Assembly: GCA_033964015.1 (NCBI GenBank)
Contig: CM066913.1
Span: 29,228,790-29,292,789 of the forward strand
Length of the DNA stretch: 64,000 nucleotides
DNA from: Scolanthus callimorphus
Taxonomy: Eukaryota; Cnidaria; Anthozoa; Actiniaria; Edwardsiidae
Direction of reading: 5' to 3'
Below are positions 40,082-52,100 of the stretch, piece by piece. A program made the position numbers and the translations under genes. How positions within the stretch are numbered: the stretch's first letter is position 1; the number at the start of each line of letters is the position of its first letter. A model generated the notes under the pieces. It saw nothing but the letters and a program-made list of their open reading frames with translations. It did not search any database and had not been told where the DNA came from.

Positions 40082-42777
40082 TTAGCTTTGAAAAAGAATT
40101 ACCTTTATACGCGGTAGGGGCCTGTGTGTAGCACGTGACATCCTCTCGTTTGGTTCTGCTTCCGCTACGCAGTCATATAGGTTCCCCTCGGTATCAGCAC
40201 CCTCCTGCGCGGCCACGCCCGATAAGACAGACGGGTCATCGTACACTGCGTCCTCCTCCTTTCTCGCGCTCCCTTTGCGATTCTTCTGGACTTTCGTATA
40301 CTGCACCATTCCTTTGTCTTCTTTAGATTTGCCTCCACGCTTTCTGCTGCTGCTTCTCCTTCGCCGTTTGGTTCGTTTCCTCTCATCTTCAAGGGGGGGT
40401 GGGACAGGTGGTACCACTTGGTCATAGAAGTGCTCTTCTAAGATTTCACGGTCGTTGTCTGTACCCGACGGCATGTCATAAATTGAGTCACCGTTTTCCA
40501 TGTAAACTGGTCGCTTTTCAAGAACTTGTGCCTCCCTGGCCCGTATAGTGAGTGGAGACTCTTCTCAGGGTTAGCTTGGTCACGCTGGTCCGAAAGGCAC
40601 GTGTCAAAGCTGTCGTAAAACGGATTGGCAAAAGACTTAGAGCTCGCACTTCTAGCCCCATCTTGTGTCTTTCCATCGCCAGAGAGCTTAGATGGGATCC
40701 CTGTGGTGTGCTGTGGTGTTTCCTTGACTCTCCTTGTTTTCTCACCTTTGAATCCATTCCGCAGTGGATCATCCACGTCTTCTCCCTTAGATCTCGGCGT
40801 CACGGGCGTGTCGTAAACTACGTGGTCCTCAAGCTGAGGCAACTCCCTCACAGGCGTCATAAGCCGAGACCCAATCAACGGCGCCGACCTTGCTTTGACC
40901 AGCGGCTTGCCAACACACGGCATGGGCGATTTTACCACAGGCTGACCAGAACATGGTTTAGGAGACTTGGCTTCGCGAGCTGCCTTCTTTAATTCGATTG
41001 GTCCTAGGTACAGTGGTTCCCGTATGTGGTACGGGTCGGATTTGACTTTTCGTAGGGTTTTGCCTGGAGTCCTGTCTTTAATTCCTTTGGGAGGTCTACT
41101 CCGATACTGTTTAACTTCAGGGCTCATCCTTTTATCTACAGAAAGGATTTTAAAAAGGGGTTAAAGAAATAATGCTACTTTTATTTGCAATGGCTGTCTG
41201 TTGCCTAAAATATCATCATTAGCTCAAAAATATAACTACACTTAATTATACAAAACCTTTGGTAAAACGCGCGCTCCGATTGGTCTATAATAAGCATGAA
41301 TTTCGGCGACAAGCGAGAAACACTCGAAGGCAGATTCACGGTAGCCCACATTATAGAGCTCCTTAGGGAATTGACCAATCAAAATTCGCGAAAACCTGAG
41401 AATCACGCAATTTCTGGACACGCTATTGGGAAGACATTGTTCAGTCGTTTTTTCTCCCGCAGCAAATGTAGGAATGTAGGGAGAAAAACGGCTGAAAACG
41501 CACCCTTGAAAAACCGCGATTGAAATGCACTCGCATTCAATTTAGAAGAAAAATAATGTTGCGATGTTCTGAATATCAATAAGGCCTACGGCAAACGACG
41601 AACTTTGGTCACGCCGTACCCGCGCAATAAAACATTGGTTCGACAATGGCGTGCTAGTCGTGCACTCAATAAGCTCGACGCTTGCCGTAGGCCTTATTGA
41701 TATTCAGAACGTATCACACTCTACTCCTCTGAACAGTCCAGTCCCCACGGGGGGGGGGGGGGGGGGTCCCCTATTTTAGGGGCGAGGGTGCTCGTCGTAC
41801 CTTTTAGGGTTTAAAATCAAGTTTAAAATTAAATCAAAATCTATTTAGCCACATCCTTTGGTACCTATTAGGGGTAAAATCGAAAGTTCCCGACGAGCAC
41901 CCCCGCCCCAAAAATAGAAGAGTCCCCCCCGGATTCCCTATGTTGCAAATGAGCCAAAATGTAGACGACATCGCAGAATATCCGCCTATAGTGTGTTCGC
42001 TGTTCATCAATATTTATTCTAATGCTAATGTGCCAACCATAGATTGACAGCGCTTTATATTCTGTGAACCAATCGATCTCTGGTTGGCACATGAATAACA
42101 ATGCAAGACGTCAGCGTGACTACATCTGGCGACAAACTGTACCTGCTGCCGATCGGCGCTTGTTACCATAATCCCCAGGCACATCATATAGAACTTCCAC
42201 GTGTTCTGTCACGCCTTCATCGGCGAGTCTCGGAGGAGTCCGTACAGGTGACCTCGCCCCTTGTGGCAAAGCTTTAGTCTCTTTGACTCTAACAGTGCTA
42301 GAGTCCTGAGGTGGTGAAAGGGAGTTGCGACGCTGTCGTACGTTCTCGCTAGTAGGGCTGGCAGGACGTTCTGTTATTTCGAGTTCGCTCACTGTCAAAA
42401 GTTCAATGATGGCTTTATTGTTCACTCGTGTCGTTTTTTCTAGTTCCTTGCCCAATTGATGTTCTGGAAAATAAAGTGTCAGGGACGGGAAAGACAAGTC
42501 TTTATATAGACATAACGTTAGGCGGGGGTAAGCTAGCTGTGGGGTAAGCTCAGGCTTGATTAAGCTGACGGAATGATATTTCATAGTTTCAATGAATACA
42601 ATCACATGTATTTGCTGACATTCATGTGATTTCCACATGCAAAAGGGATATTAATGAGGCCCGAGAGTGTTTTTCTTTTCTTACTGACCAACAATTTTTA
42701 AACAAGCATGGACAAATCTCTGTTTCAGTAAACGTTAGTGGGTCAGTCCGAAAAAATAACCCTACCCATAATGCACT

Positions 42778-42874
<97 letters not shown>

Positions 42875-44141
42875 ACAACAACATTTTATTTTGATTTGTA
42901 TAATATTTACAACATTTTTTGACCCGCTGACCCGCAAAATAGCAGAGCTAATCGAGGCGGGTAGCTTTTATCATAAATAGAAAAATAGAAAAATGTATAA
43001 ATAAATAATAATTATTACACAAATAACTTGAAAAGCTGCTTGCACTGCTTCGCCGCTTTTTTCGATACCCCCAATGAATGCCTTTTTCTCATTTGAAAGC
43101 ATTTTAACATACAAAAGAAAGAAAAAACTCATAATAGTAGAATTTCTTGGCATTAACTCGACGTTTTGAATTCTGATGCAATGAATCATGTGAAGAAAGC
43201 AATGCATTATGGACAGGGTAAGACGGTCCCTTTGTGACTCGCACATAGCATAGTCTCCTTCGCAGCCATTATAGGAGTCTTACGACGTGCGTAGGAGTAT
43301 ATACAACGTAAGCAAGAGAACAATCTCTTTAAACTTGCGCTTGTGTTTGCGTGTAGAATGAAACACACGCAATAAAAGTGCAAGTATACGTCAATCAGCC
43401 CAGGGGCGGAATTATGAAACAATCTGACTGTAGCGCACTAGCATTTATAACATAAATGAAAAAAAGAATTGAGAAAATGCACGCGCGCGCGCATGTTGCA
43501 ATTAGCTTACAAGGTGCTGGCGTACCCGGCCTAGTAGGTCAACTGGCTTTTAGTCACTCATGAATAAGGTTTCTTTCGGAATTCAGGATAAAACGCTAAT
43601 AAAACGGACTAAAACAATATTCCTGCGATACTTACTTTTGCTGATTATCTTGATTTTGATGATAACAAAAATAGCGGACGCGAGCAGGAAGGCGAATAAG
43701 ATGAGCAAGGCAGCGAATGTCATCCACCATGGCACCGACCCAGACTCGCCAACCAACTGACGATAAAAAACACAAAATTAACACTATTCGATATTATCTT
43801 GAAATAATCAACTACAAACAAAGTCACTTGCATTTTTTGTTGTTGTCGCGCGTTCTCGCGCGTTCTCGCACGTACGCGTCAACTCAAAATCAAATGTAAA
43901 CTAGTGCAACTCGGCGCGACCGACCACAGTTGTTGTCGATCGCATTATGTCGCGGAGATTTCAAACATGTCAGAAACTCTTTGCAACTTGATGTCGAAGA
44001 AAAGAGAGCACAGAAATCGCACCGGATTTGCATCTCGTTTACACTAGAGAGTTGGAATTGCAACTCGCGCGAAAAGATTGCCGCGACAAATACAACAAAA
44101 ATCACAAGTATAAACCGGCCTTTATACTTCATCTTCAGCAT
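40082..44141 (-). CDS. Transmembrane adaptor-like protein with tyrosine-motif cytoplasmic tail (one frameshift)
   Basis: Four exons on the minus strand: 44141-44043, 43756-43636, 42463-42143, 41135-40082. Splice phases agree. Exon 1 gives a basic start and hydrophobic signal-peptide-like segment (FILVIFVVFVAAIFS). Exon 2 encodes one membrane helix (about TFAALLILFAFLLASAIFVII) and a basic stop-transfer. Only about 20 residues would be extracellular. Exons 3 and 4 encode a hydrophilic tail of roughly 460 residues with many tyrosine motifs: LYDVP, VYDTP, FYDSF, VYMEN, IYDMP, FYDQV, VYDDP, LYDCV, plus VPPVPPP. Such motifs dock SH2 domains (pYDxP for Crk, YxN for Grb2) and SH3 domains. The layout resembles vertebrate LAT/PAG-type adaptors, but there is no visible CxxC palmitoylation motif. 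In exon 4 the frame must change by one base between 40441 and 40564; the most likely place is a GGG run at 40534-40536. Without it translation stops at 40438. Exon 1 is the weakest part (donor AGT|GTAAAC). Confidence 0.65.
41566..41710. mobile_element. Palindromic MITE (GGCCTACGGCAAACG family), 145 bp
   Basis: Left GTTCTGAATATCAATAAGGC continues to CTACGGCAAACG, and the right end is its near-exact inverse. Related to 1414-1570. It lies in the intron between the two tail exons of the adaptor gene. Confidence 0.65.
41739..41930. mobile_element. G-run palindromic element in adaptor intron 3
   Basis: AGTCCCCACGGGGG at the left, with a G run of about 19 bases, is inverted at the right as CCCCCCCGGATT-flanked AGTCCCCCCC. 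The inner arms (GGGGCGAGGGTGCTCGTCG and its inverse) match over about 20 bp. Probably a MITE; the boundaries are approximate. Confidence 0.5.
42778..42882. repeat. CAA trinucleotide microsatellite, about 100 bp
   Basis: An almost uninterrupted run of about 33 CAA units, with one interruption near 42873. It lies in the intron between the membrane exon (43636-43756) and the first tail exon (42143-42463) of the minus-strand adaptor gene. Translating it gives long polyQ, polyN or polyT frames that should not be taken as protein. Confidence 0.9.
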
Positions 44142-44675
44142 TCAATGGAAAACATCGCACAACATTTTCTAAATCAGCCGATGGAAATGGATGCTTTTTC
44201 CGACTCGGTTTGTTGCTAGGCTGACAAAATGGCGGCTGACGGAGACTCTTGATATGGTTGGCTATTTTAGACGGGGATCAGGCGTCACTGGTAGCTCATA
44301 ACAAACGTCTGCAAACAATTGCGGTGATACGTACTGGCTTTTTATGAGTAGGAAGCTGGGCTGTCTGAATACCTGAAAATAGAACAGTGAAATAAACACA
44401 GTAACAAGATAATAAATAAGATACATTCAGAGTGTGTACGTATACTGAACGCCCGGAAGAGACAAAGTTTCGACTACAGGATTGGTATGGCATTTATTTC
44501 GAAGTATCGGCTCTACAGTGATACAGTGAATTGTAGTCATCTAATTTGATCAACTTCAGATTTTGTTAATGCGATGTCGTCCTTTACCATTTCTGTCTAC
44601 TTTTAGAAATTTTATCGTTTCTAAATAATCACACTTTAGTACTATGCGACTTCTTCATCCTGACCATCTTGGAAG

Positions 44676-44790
44676 AGATTAGCCAATTGAAAAGCGATTT
44701 ACAGATTTACAGTACAAGATTAGCCAATCAAAATGCGGTTACAGTAAGATTAGCCAATCAAAACGCGATTACAGTAAAGATTAGCCAATC
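44676..44790. repeat. Tandem repeat of about 33 bp containing AGATTAGCCAATC
   Basis: Four units begin AGATTAGCCAAT or AAGATTAGCCAATC, three of them followed by AAAA-GCG-TTACAGTA. Each unit carries an ATTAGCCAATC core, a CCAAT-box-like sequence. It lies about 0.5 kb upstream of the adaptor gene's first coding exon. A regulatory role is only a possibility. Confidence 0.6.
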
Positions 44791-45398
44791 CAATTGTCTT
44801 GAGAGCTATTCTGAATTTAGAGGCCAAACGCGCACGTTGTGGTATAAATGCAAATGAGATGAGAGAGGAGTTCATGCACAATTTGGGGAACGCGCGCAAT
44901 CTGCACAATATGTTCCTAGTTCAAAGTTGATCCCGGCCCGTGCCATGCGGGACGTCACGAGATTTGAAAACCTGTATGTTAACGGTTGGGCCGCCGTTAA
45001 GTATGTGAGGCTCACATCCATAGGCGCCGATGCAAAGACTTGTTCAAGTGCTGCACATTGAATGTACACCATGTAGTTAGCCAAGCCTACCTACCTGGTG
45101 CTGCTGAAGGTTGAACATACCAGGGGGTGGGGGTAGGGGGTGGTGCTATCATACCAATCGAAGCAGCACAGATGCCAGTTCTAAAAACCTACAGAAAGGG
45201 AAAACTGCAATTTTATTCTTAAAGACCCTCTGTGTTCGATGGTCGTGACAAATATAGTTTTGTAGTCCACAAACGTCTATGTTAAGTGAGCAGCAGGGGC
45301 GGTTCCAGGTTTCAGACAAAAAAGGGGAGAGGTGTCTAGACTGGGGGACCCCTGTCTTATAAAGTCTTGCAAAAATGTATGTGTTAAAAAGCTTGTTA

Positions 45399-46224
45399 TG
45401 CCAGTCAATTGACATCACGGCCCCCGACCCCCGGGACAGAGCGGGGAATTTAACATTTGCTAAGTGTTAAATGTTAATATTTTTCCGGTCACCAGGGACA
45501 TGGCCGTTGTTAAAGCCCCTCGGGGACACTTTCGTAACATGGCGAAGTGCATCCTGATTTTGATAAACGCATTTCATTATCAAACCTCATCATCAGCCTT
45601 CATTTTCTGGAGTTGCGCGCCACAAATGACGAAATTATTATTTTATGTGCATGAGGCGTGGCCCAAATGTATATGCTTGTAACGTCGAACTCACACTGAC
45701 CTTTAAGGGGTCTTTTGATCATATTGAATGCCCGCCAGTAGGCCTCTGCTCTTGTAGCGACACTGGTAGGCATTCCATTTAAGCGCCAAGAGCGTACTTT
45801 CGTGCGCAAACTCTCCAAAACTATATTACATGCCATGCACGCCGAAATTTTGAACGTATTGAGTGAAATGAATTAGAAAAATTATGTAGAAGCTGCTGGA
45901 ATAACTCCTTAGAAAATTTCTTATGGTCAGCCTTTTGAGGGCTTCAGGTTTCGAGACATCTTCCCCTTTCACTCGTCAGCTCGTCCAAAAATGAAGTGAT
46001 CCCTCCCAAAATTACCCAGCCCCGGTCCTTAAACAAAATATTTTTTTGCACGATGATCGAATTTTCGGTTCAGCGTTAATCCCCCGTTAATCCCCCGCTG
46101 AATATCCCCGCTATAGAAGGTCCCTGCCCTTCCGTAGATTAATGCTGTGTGTTAAATCCCCGGCCTGACCGCGTTACTTCCCCGCCAGGGGGTCGGGGGG
46201 CCGGAGTGTCAATTGACTGGTGCA
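45399..46224. mobile_element. CAGTCAATTGACA TIR element with TTA target duplication
   Basis: Second copy of the 37829-38695 element, in the opposite orientation. The left end is TGCCAGTCAATTGACA (3 bp shorter) and the right end is the inverse of TGCACCAGTCAATTGACA. TTA flanks both sides (45396-45398 and 46225-46227), consistent with PIF/Harbinger-type integration. No transposase ORF. Confidence 0.65.
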
Positions 46225-48149
46225 TTAAAAGCTGCCACACAAAAAGTCCCATAACTTTTTCAGAAAGAATCTAGTGTTTTCTTGTGAAATTCACAAAATA
46301 GCTTTCCGGCCCTTTTTATATATTGAAATTCGTAAAATTGCTATATACCCTTTCATAAAATATTTAGCTAACATTATTAGTTTTTATTACTTAGACACTT
46401 AAGAATTTATGTTCAAATGCTACAAGACAACCCCAAAAGTAAACACTACTAGTAAACACTTCCCAAACAAAAGCTATAAAAAAGAATGAATATGCAAGCA
46501 CACCTGCCAGCAAAAGTGAAATACAAAATTGCTCCCCGCATTTTTTCCAGCCGGTAGCGAAAGGGATGAGGGAACATGGTTTCTGAGGAACAGGTCCGTT
46601 GTGTCCCCGTGACTATCGGCTAGAAATCACATGAAGATGGTCATTTCAAACTTGAACTTGTATTTACGCTGAATCTTCACGAACCCTAAATATTATGAAA
46701 ATTTGACAATTGGATTATGATGACAAGCATTCGGAAAAGGAAGGCAAAGAGAGAATGTTTATCTAGCGAACGAAGAGCATTATGGCCGGTCTGAAGCAGG
46801 TTTTAGGAGCAAAGTGAAATAATAACTCGGCTAGCAGGGTAGACAGAAGCCTTGAAATGATCAAATGTACTTCTAAAACTTACCAGTTTACCTCTCGTCT
46901 TAATCTGAAGCTCAAGCCAGTATTTTTCCACTAAAGTGTTAAAATGACCATGATTTAATCTAGCTGATCACTCCTTTAATATTTCTTGACTTTTATTTTT
47001 GCTGCATTTGCATAAACCGTTCCTGTGCATGATAAATGTGTCCGTCGAGTGAATATCTTCGTGAGTTATGACCCCTCCCTTGAGACTCGGCGGAAATACC
47101 GTTTTTGCAGTTAAGGTGCTTTTCCTAAGGCCCTTGTCGAATAAGATCGGCAACTGCGCATTTTAAAATTCTAAAATTTAAATTTAATTTTAAAAATCCA
47201 AATTGAGAGATCTGCCTCCCAGCTTTCACAGCTTCTTCAAACAAGTTTAACTATAATTCGATTTTAACTTAACAATTTATACAGATATTTTAATAATATT
47301 ATATTTATACTCGTTCATTCATTTTACAGTAGATATATGTACACGGTTTTTATGCAAACCAGCTTGCTGATAGAAGTCCGTGTATAAATACATTTCAATA
47401 CCTATCCATTTTTTTTATTGATTTACCTCGCGGAGAATATTGAGGATCGTAGTTAAGATTCATTTGTTGAAAAGGAAAAAAAAACGATGCTGCAATTTCA
47501 GTACTTCGTAATTTAGATAACTAATTGTACTTGCATAATTTTTACTGTATTAGATAAAATATTGTTTATAATAATATTATTAAGAATAATCATTTCTTAG
47601 CGTCGCTTCTGCTTAAAATCCAGTGGCGCTTAATTTACAATGGTAGTATAATAACAATTTAAAATGATACTATGGTCATGGAGTGGACTTTGTAAAATGG
47701 AATGGATTTTGTAATTTCTGTAAAGACATGTAAGTAAAGAATGACCAATAATCAACGCGATCAATAATTCGACTCTATTCTATTCTGTCCGACTTTCCAC
47801 CGTTGTTCCTCGAAAAATACTGAATAGTGATTTTACAGCCATTTTTATCATTTTGCGAACTACTTTCCGAACGCCAAACTGCGTTTTGGCTGCCGTTAAC
47901 AAATCTTACAGCTGCATGAACTTTTTTCTAAGTTTCGTCTGCATTTTATGGTGAAAGATGTTTGGTTCAAAAAACTCACTCTCAACTGTGTGAAGTCGCC
48001 CAGAGCTGTCCACTCGTTTGATTGACGGAAGCCAAACCGCGGTTTGTTAGTTAGCGTAGAGTTTGCAGTTCGCCAAATACCACCCTAAATGGTAATTTGT
48101 GTTGCTACTTCTTTTTGTACTCCTCTATAACAGCAGAAATGGGAAACTG
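46225..48149. other. AT-rich non-coding stretch
   Basis: No supported exon, RNA gene or transposon terminus. A 61-codon open frame on the minus strand at 46968-47153 has no recognisable features. Confidence 0.5.
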
Positions 48150-48333
48150 AGACCCCGTCCACACTACACCGTTTTCAAACGAAAACGAATACTTTTTGCT
48201 CCGGATACGGGTATCGATCACTGAAAACTCCGGCGCAAAACAATACGAAAACGATAAAATGTGGACGCAAATCTTTTTTGAAAACGGAGCAGAAAGTATC
48301 CGTTTTCGTTTGAAAACGGCGTGGACGGGGACT
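48150..48333. mobile_element. Palindromic MITE with AGACCCCGTCCACAC ends
   Basis: The left arm AGACCCCGTCCACACTACAC leads into CGTTTTCAAACGAAAACG, and the right arm is the imperfect inverse ending GTGTGGACGGGG-like ACT. The outer bases match the element at 17800-18041. About 0.8 kb upstream of the kinase start codon. Confidence 0.65.
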
Positions 48334-49138
48334 CAGCATATCAAGATAAATGTGTCGTTTTTGTCAATGCCAAACCCGCGGGCTACCTGTGTTTGAATTT
48401 CCGGGCTCATGGGGCCAAAATAAAGATGGCGGCCTACAAGAACAGCGATTCTCTCTCCAAAACCTGCAAGTTTTGGCGAACTTTTTGACAATTTAGGGCA
48501 AGAAATAAGCTTTTGGCGCCCGATCAGCGAACGGACCGGGTTTCAGCGATAAAAACACCCAGTGGGATGAGTACCACCTGCAAGCAGGCTATATCGCTGC
48601 CTGATTGTGGTAAAACGATGCCGAGGATTATTTGTCAAATCGAAAGTTCCAGGTCCAGCGACTCCGAATTTTCGAAGTTTGACATTTGCCACATAAGACA
48701 AGATTTTCCGAGGGGATGGAATTGTTTGGAACGCTTGGCGATGGAACAAAAACTGCTTGGCTATCTATAATTTGAGAGCAAGAAATCAGCTGGCCGGGAA
48801 TGCAGCCGAGCTCACAGTAGAATTAATAGAACTGTCAGTTCTAAAACGGGAACACGACATAAACTATAAAGGATAGCGTGTAAAGGCACTCCTTTTGCAA
48901 CGGTCACCAGCAAAAACGGTCTGATACTGATTCGATGGTTATAGGAGAGCCCTAGCGTGACAGACTTTGTGTTACAATGCGGAGATTTCGTTACGCTCTA
49001 TTGTTTTCGTTCTAAATATTCCATGAGCGCGCGCAGACCACAACATGCACCATCAGACGGCAGGCGAAGGATAATCATCTTGAGAAATGTCACTAATTTT
49101 ACACAAAATGTAGCAGAACCAAGCTTGAAACCCATACA

Positions 49139-52100
49139 ATGGGACAAGGAAACGTTCGTTTCCTAGGACGGCTGGGAAAAGGGAGTTATGGCGAAGTACA
49201 CAAAGCCAAATTCAACGGCGAACTTGTAGCGGCAAAACGACTTCATGTCCTCCTAGCTCGCCATGACCCAGGGGGCTCTAATGGGGTGGTGGAGAAATTT
49301 CGACAAGAATGCGAGCTACTCCGAAAACTACAGCACCCAAACATTGTCAAGTTGATTGAAATTATCTATGAGGAACGAAAGCCACCTATAATGATAACTG
49401 AACTTTGCGATTGTGACTTGTCAACGTTCATAGAAAATTCCAAAACAAAACCGAAAGTGCTTCTAGAAGAAGTTGTATCAATAATGGGCGACGTCGCAGA
49501 AGGCCTTGAGTTTTTACACAACCAGGAAAAACCTATTATTCACAGAGATCTTTGCCCAAAGAATATACTTATTGTAAAGAAGGATTCTCTTATTGTTGCC
49601 AAGATCGCAGATGTCGGTCTGGCTAAAATCTTGGGGAAACCGGACCAATTTTTATCTCCCGTTCCAGGAACCCAAGCCTATATGGCTCCTGAGACCTTCG
49701 TGGCATTCGACTCACAATGGGTTGTATATGGAACGGAAATCGATATATTTTCGTTTGGTATGACAATGTTAGAAGCTATCATTGGACATACCCCATGTCC
49801 TTCGGAAAATCCCCTCGCAGAGGACCGAGGTTTGTATGTTTTTAAGCTAAACCCTTTCCCCTCATTAATATTCCATTTCAAAGTTTCACGTTTAAATGCA
49901 TTAACAATATTGTTAGGTTATTTTAAATAGCTTATATTTACTCTCGCTTAAATCTGAATTGATTATATTATTCAGCTCCAGTTTGTCATACAATATTTTC
50001 AATTTTACATGCCATTTCTTTTGAAGATTTTCATTATTCTAGTTATTCACCCATTTTGAGTGTTGAATATAGGGTGCTTTTTCCTGGTTCTATCACATTA
50101 TGTAAATGTAGAGGCCACTTACTATAGAAACTTACAAATTGCATAAAGATTCAGATAAGGGGTGCTTACCATTATGCCAAAATTCCTTGAAATTTCGGTT
50201 AGGAGATAAATGGTACAGTCATTTTTTCGGTCATCCCGGTTCGAATGAGCGAAAAATTTTGTTTGTTTTTTTGAGACATAATGGTTCAAACCATTTCGGT
50301 TGTGTTGACCTGTCGCTAGAGAACTAAGATCGAGAAATCAGTTTAAAATCCTGAGTCCATTGTACCAGAATGAAAGAACAACCTCTGAATTTAAACCATT
50401 CATTCCAACCGGAATTACCGAACATTAACTGTACCATTTATCTCCCAACCAGAATTTCTGGGAATTTTGGCATAATGGTAAACACCCCTTTTTAGACAAC
50501 CCGCTCGTTGGAACCGGGATGACCAAAAAAATGACTGTACCATTAATCTCCAAAACGGAATTTGCGGGAATTTTGGCATAATGGTAAGCACCCAAGGTAT
50601 ATACTGTACTTGTGCTTCAAGAAATAGAGAATAATACATGGGTGCACAGGAATATGGAATTTATCTTCGAGTATTCAAATTTTTATATCCCACGAGTGAG
50701 CACAGTGAACAATTGAAATATCAATTGAATACATAGAGGATATATTACAAGGCGGCTTGGAGATATGGATTTTATTTTTGAGTGGCAAAAACAATATTTT
50801 ACGAATGAGCGCAGTTCTTTTTATTATATGGATTTAAGAATTGACATAGCGGCAAAATATAACAAATTGAACAACTCACTTGGTAAAGTCGAAAGTGTTT
50901 ATTTGTGAAATGCTCCCTCAATTTTTCTGATTCCTGGAGTGTCATTAATAACTAATTTCAATAAATGTTTTTGATGAATTTCACAATAGTGGGCATTATG
51001 ATTGTAATTTTTAATACTTGCGAATTACAATATTTCTAAGTGGCCCAAATCGTGATAAAACACTATAGTTTATATAATAAAGGCTGTTATCCTTGTGCAT
51101 ACTCAAGCTTATGTGCCCATACCAAAAGGCAGTTGGGTTAGAAAATAGTATCCTATTTTGATGGTACCAACTATTCCCCCAAAAAGCTTTGTTTAAAGTT
51201 AGTGAAAACGCGTGCTCTGATTGGTTGAGAACTGTGCATTCCTACATATAAATGCATTTAGATGCAAAGTTATTTTAAAAAAAGCAATAAAATTGGATTT
51301 CAGTGGTTTTAATGTGATAAACACACTTGGGATGCTGGAAAGACACTCAAAAATTTTGAAAACTTTGAAACTGCTGGAAAAACACTGAAAAAGTTTCAAA
51401 ATTTTCTCGTGTTTTTCCAACATCCCCTTGTGCATTTATCACATTATACCACAGAAATGCAGAAGTTTTATAACTCAAGTATATCCATCCTCAATTTTTT
51501 TTCAATGTCAAAATATAGGATTTCTGCCACTTTCTAGGGTACACAATGTTGTTTTAAATTCTGGAATAGGATACATTAAATTCAATTTCTGTCTGGGATA
51601 GGGTTATGAAAATGGTGATTTAAGGTGTGGGCATATGGGTCATACTACAAAATATGGGCATAATGCCTTTTGCCATTATACATTTCATAGTTGCTATAAT
51701 GCTTGTTACAGCTCAAAAAGTCAGCTCAAAAAGTCATTTATTTTTCACAGAGATATCAGTTCATGCTCAACTGAGAAAAGACATTGATGAAGTTGGTGAT
51801 GACAACCCCCTGAGAAGTCTAGTGTTAGATTGTCTTGAACGAGATCCAAAGAGAAGGCCTAGTGCTTCAGATGTGACTACCATTCTACGTGATCAGCAAC
51901 TGTTAACAGGTATTATTATTCAGCACATCGATGCACTGCCCAAATATGGTGATTGGAATGCAATTAGCTGTCTTCTGTACATGACATATATCCTGTGATA
52001 TCCGTCTCTGAAGGAAATATGATGTGTTGAGCTGGTATTTAATAGGAAAAAAGAAATCATTTCTCGGATTTTTTGTGTTATCGATGTACCGAATAATAAA

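Larger units (their letters stand above)
44142..49138. other. Divergent spacer between adaptor gene and kinase gene
   Basis: The two flanking genes point away from each other, so this 5 kb should contain both promoters and 5' UTRs. It holds a CCAAT-bearing tandem repeat (44676-44790), two TIR elements (45399-46224 and 48150-48333) and AT-rich unassigned DNA. Additional upstream non-coding exons of either gene cannot be excluded. Confidence 0.5.

Noticed and set aside
42626..42980. PolyQ, polyN and polyT open frames
   Set aside because: They come from the CAA microsatellite, which lies in an intron of the minus-strand gene.
43890..44042. Cysteine-containing extension of the adaptor's signal exon
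   Set aside because: It ends in a stop before the membrane exon, so including it would break the protein. An in-phase donor at 44042 is preferred, with moderate confidence.
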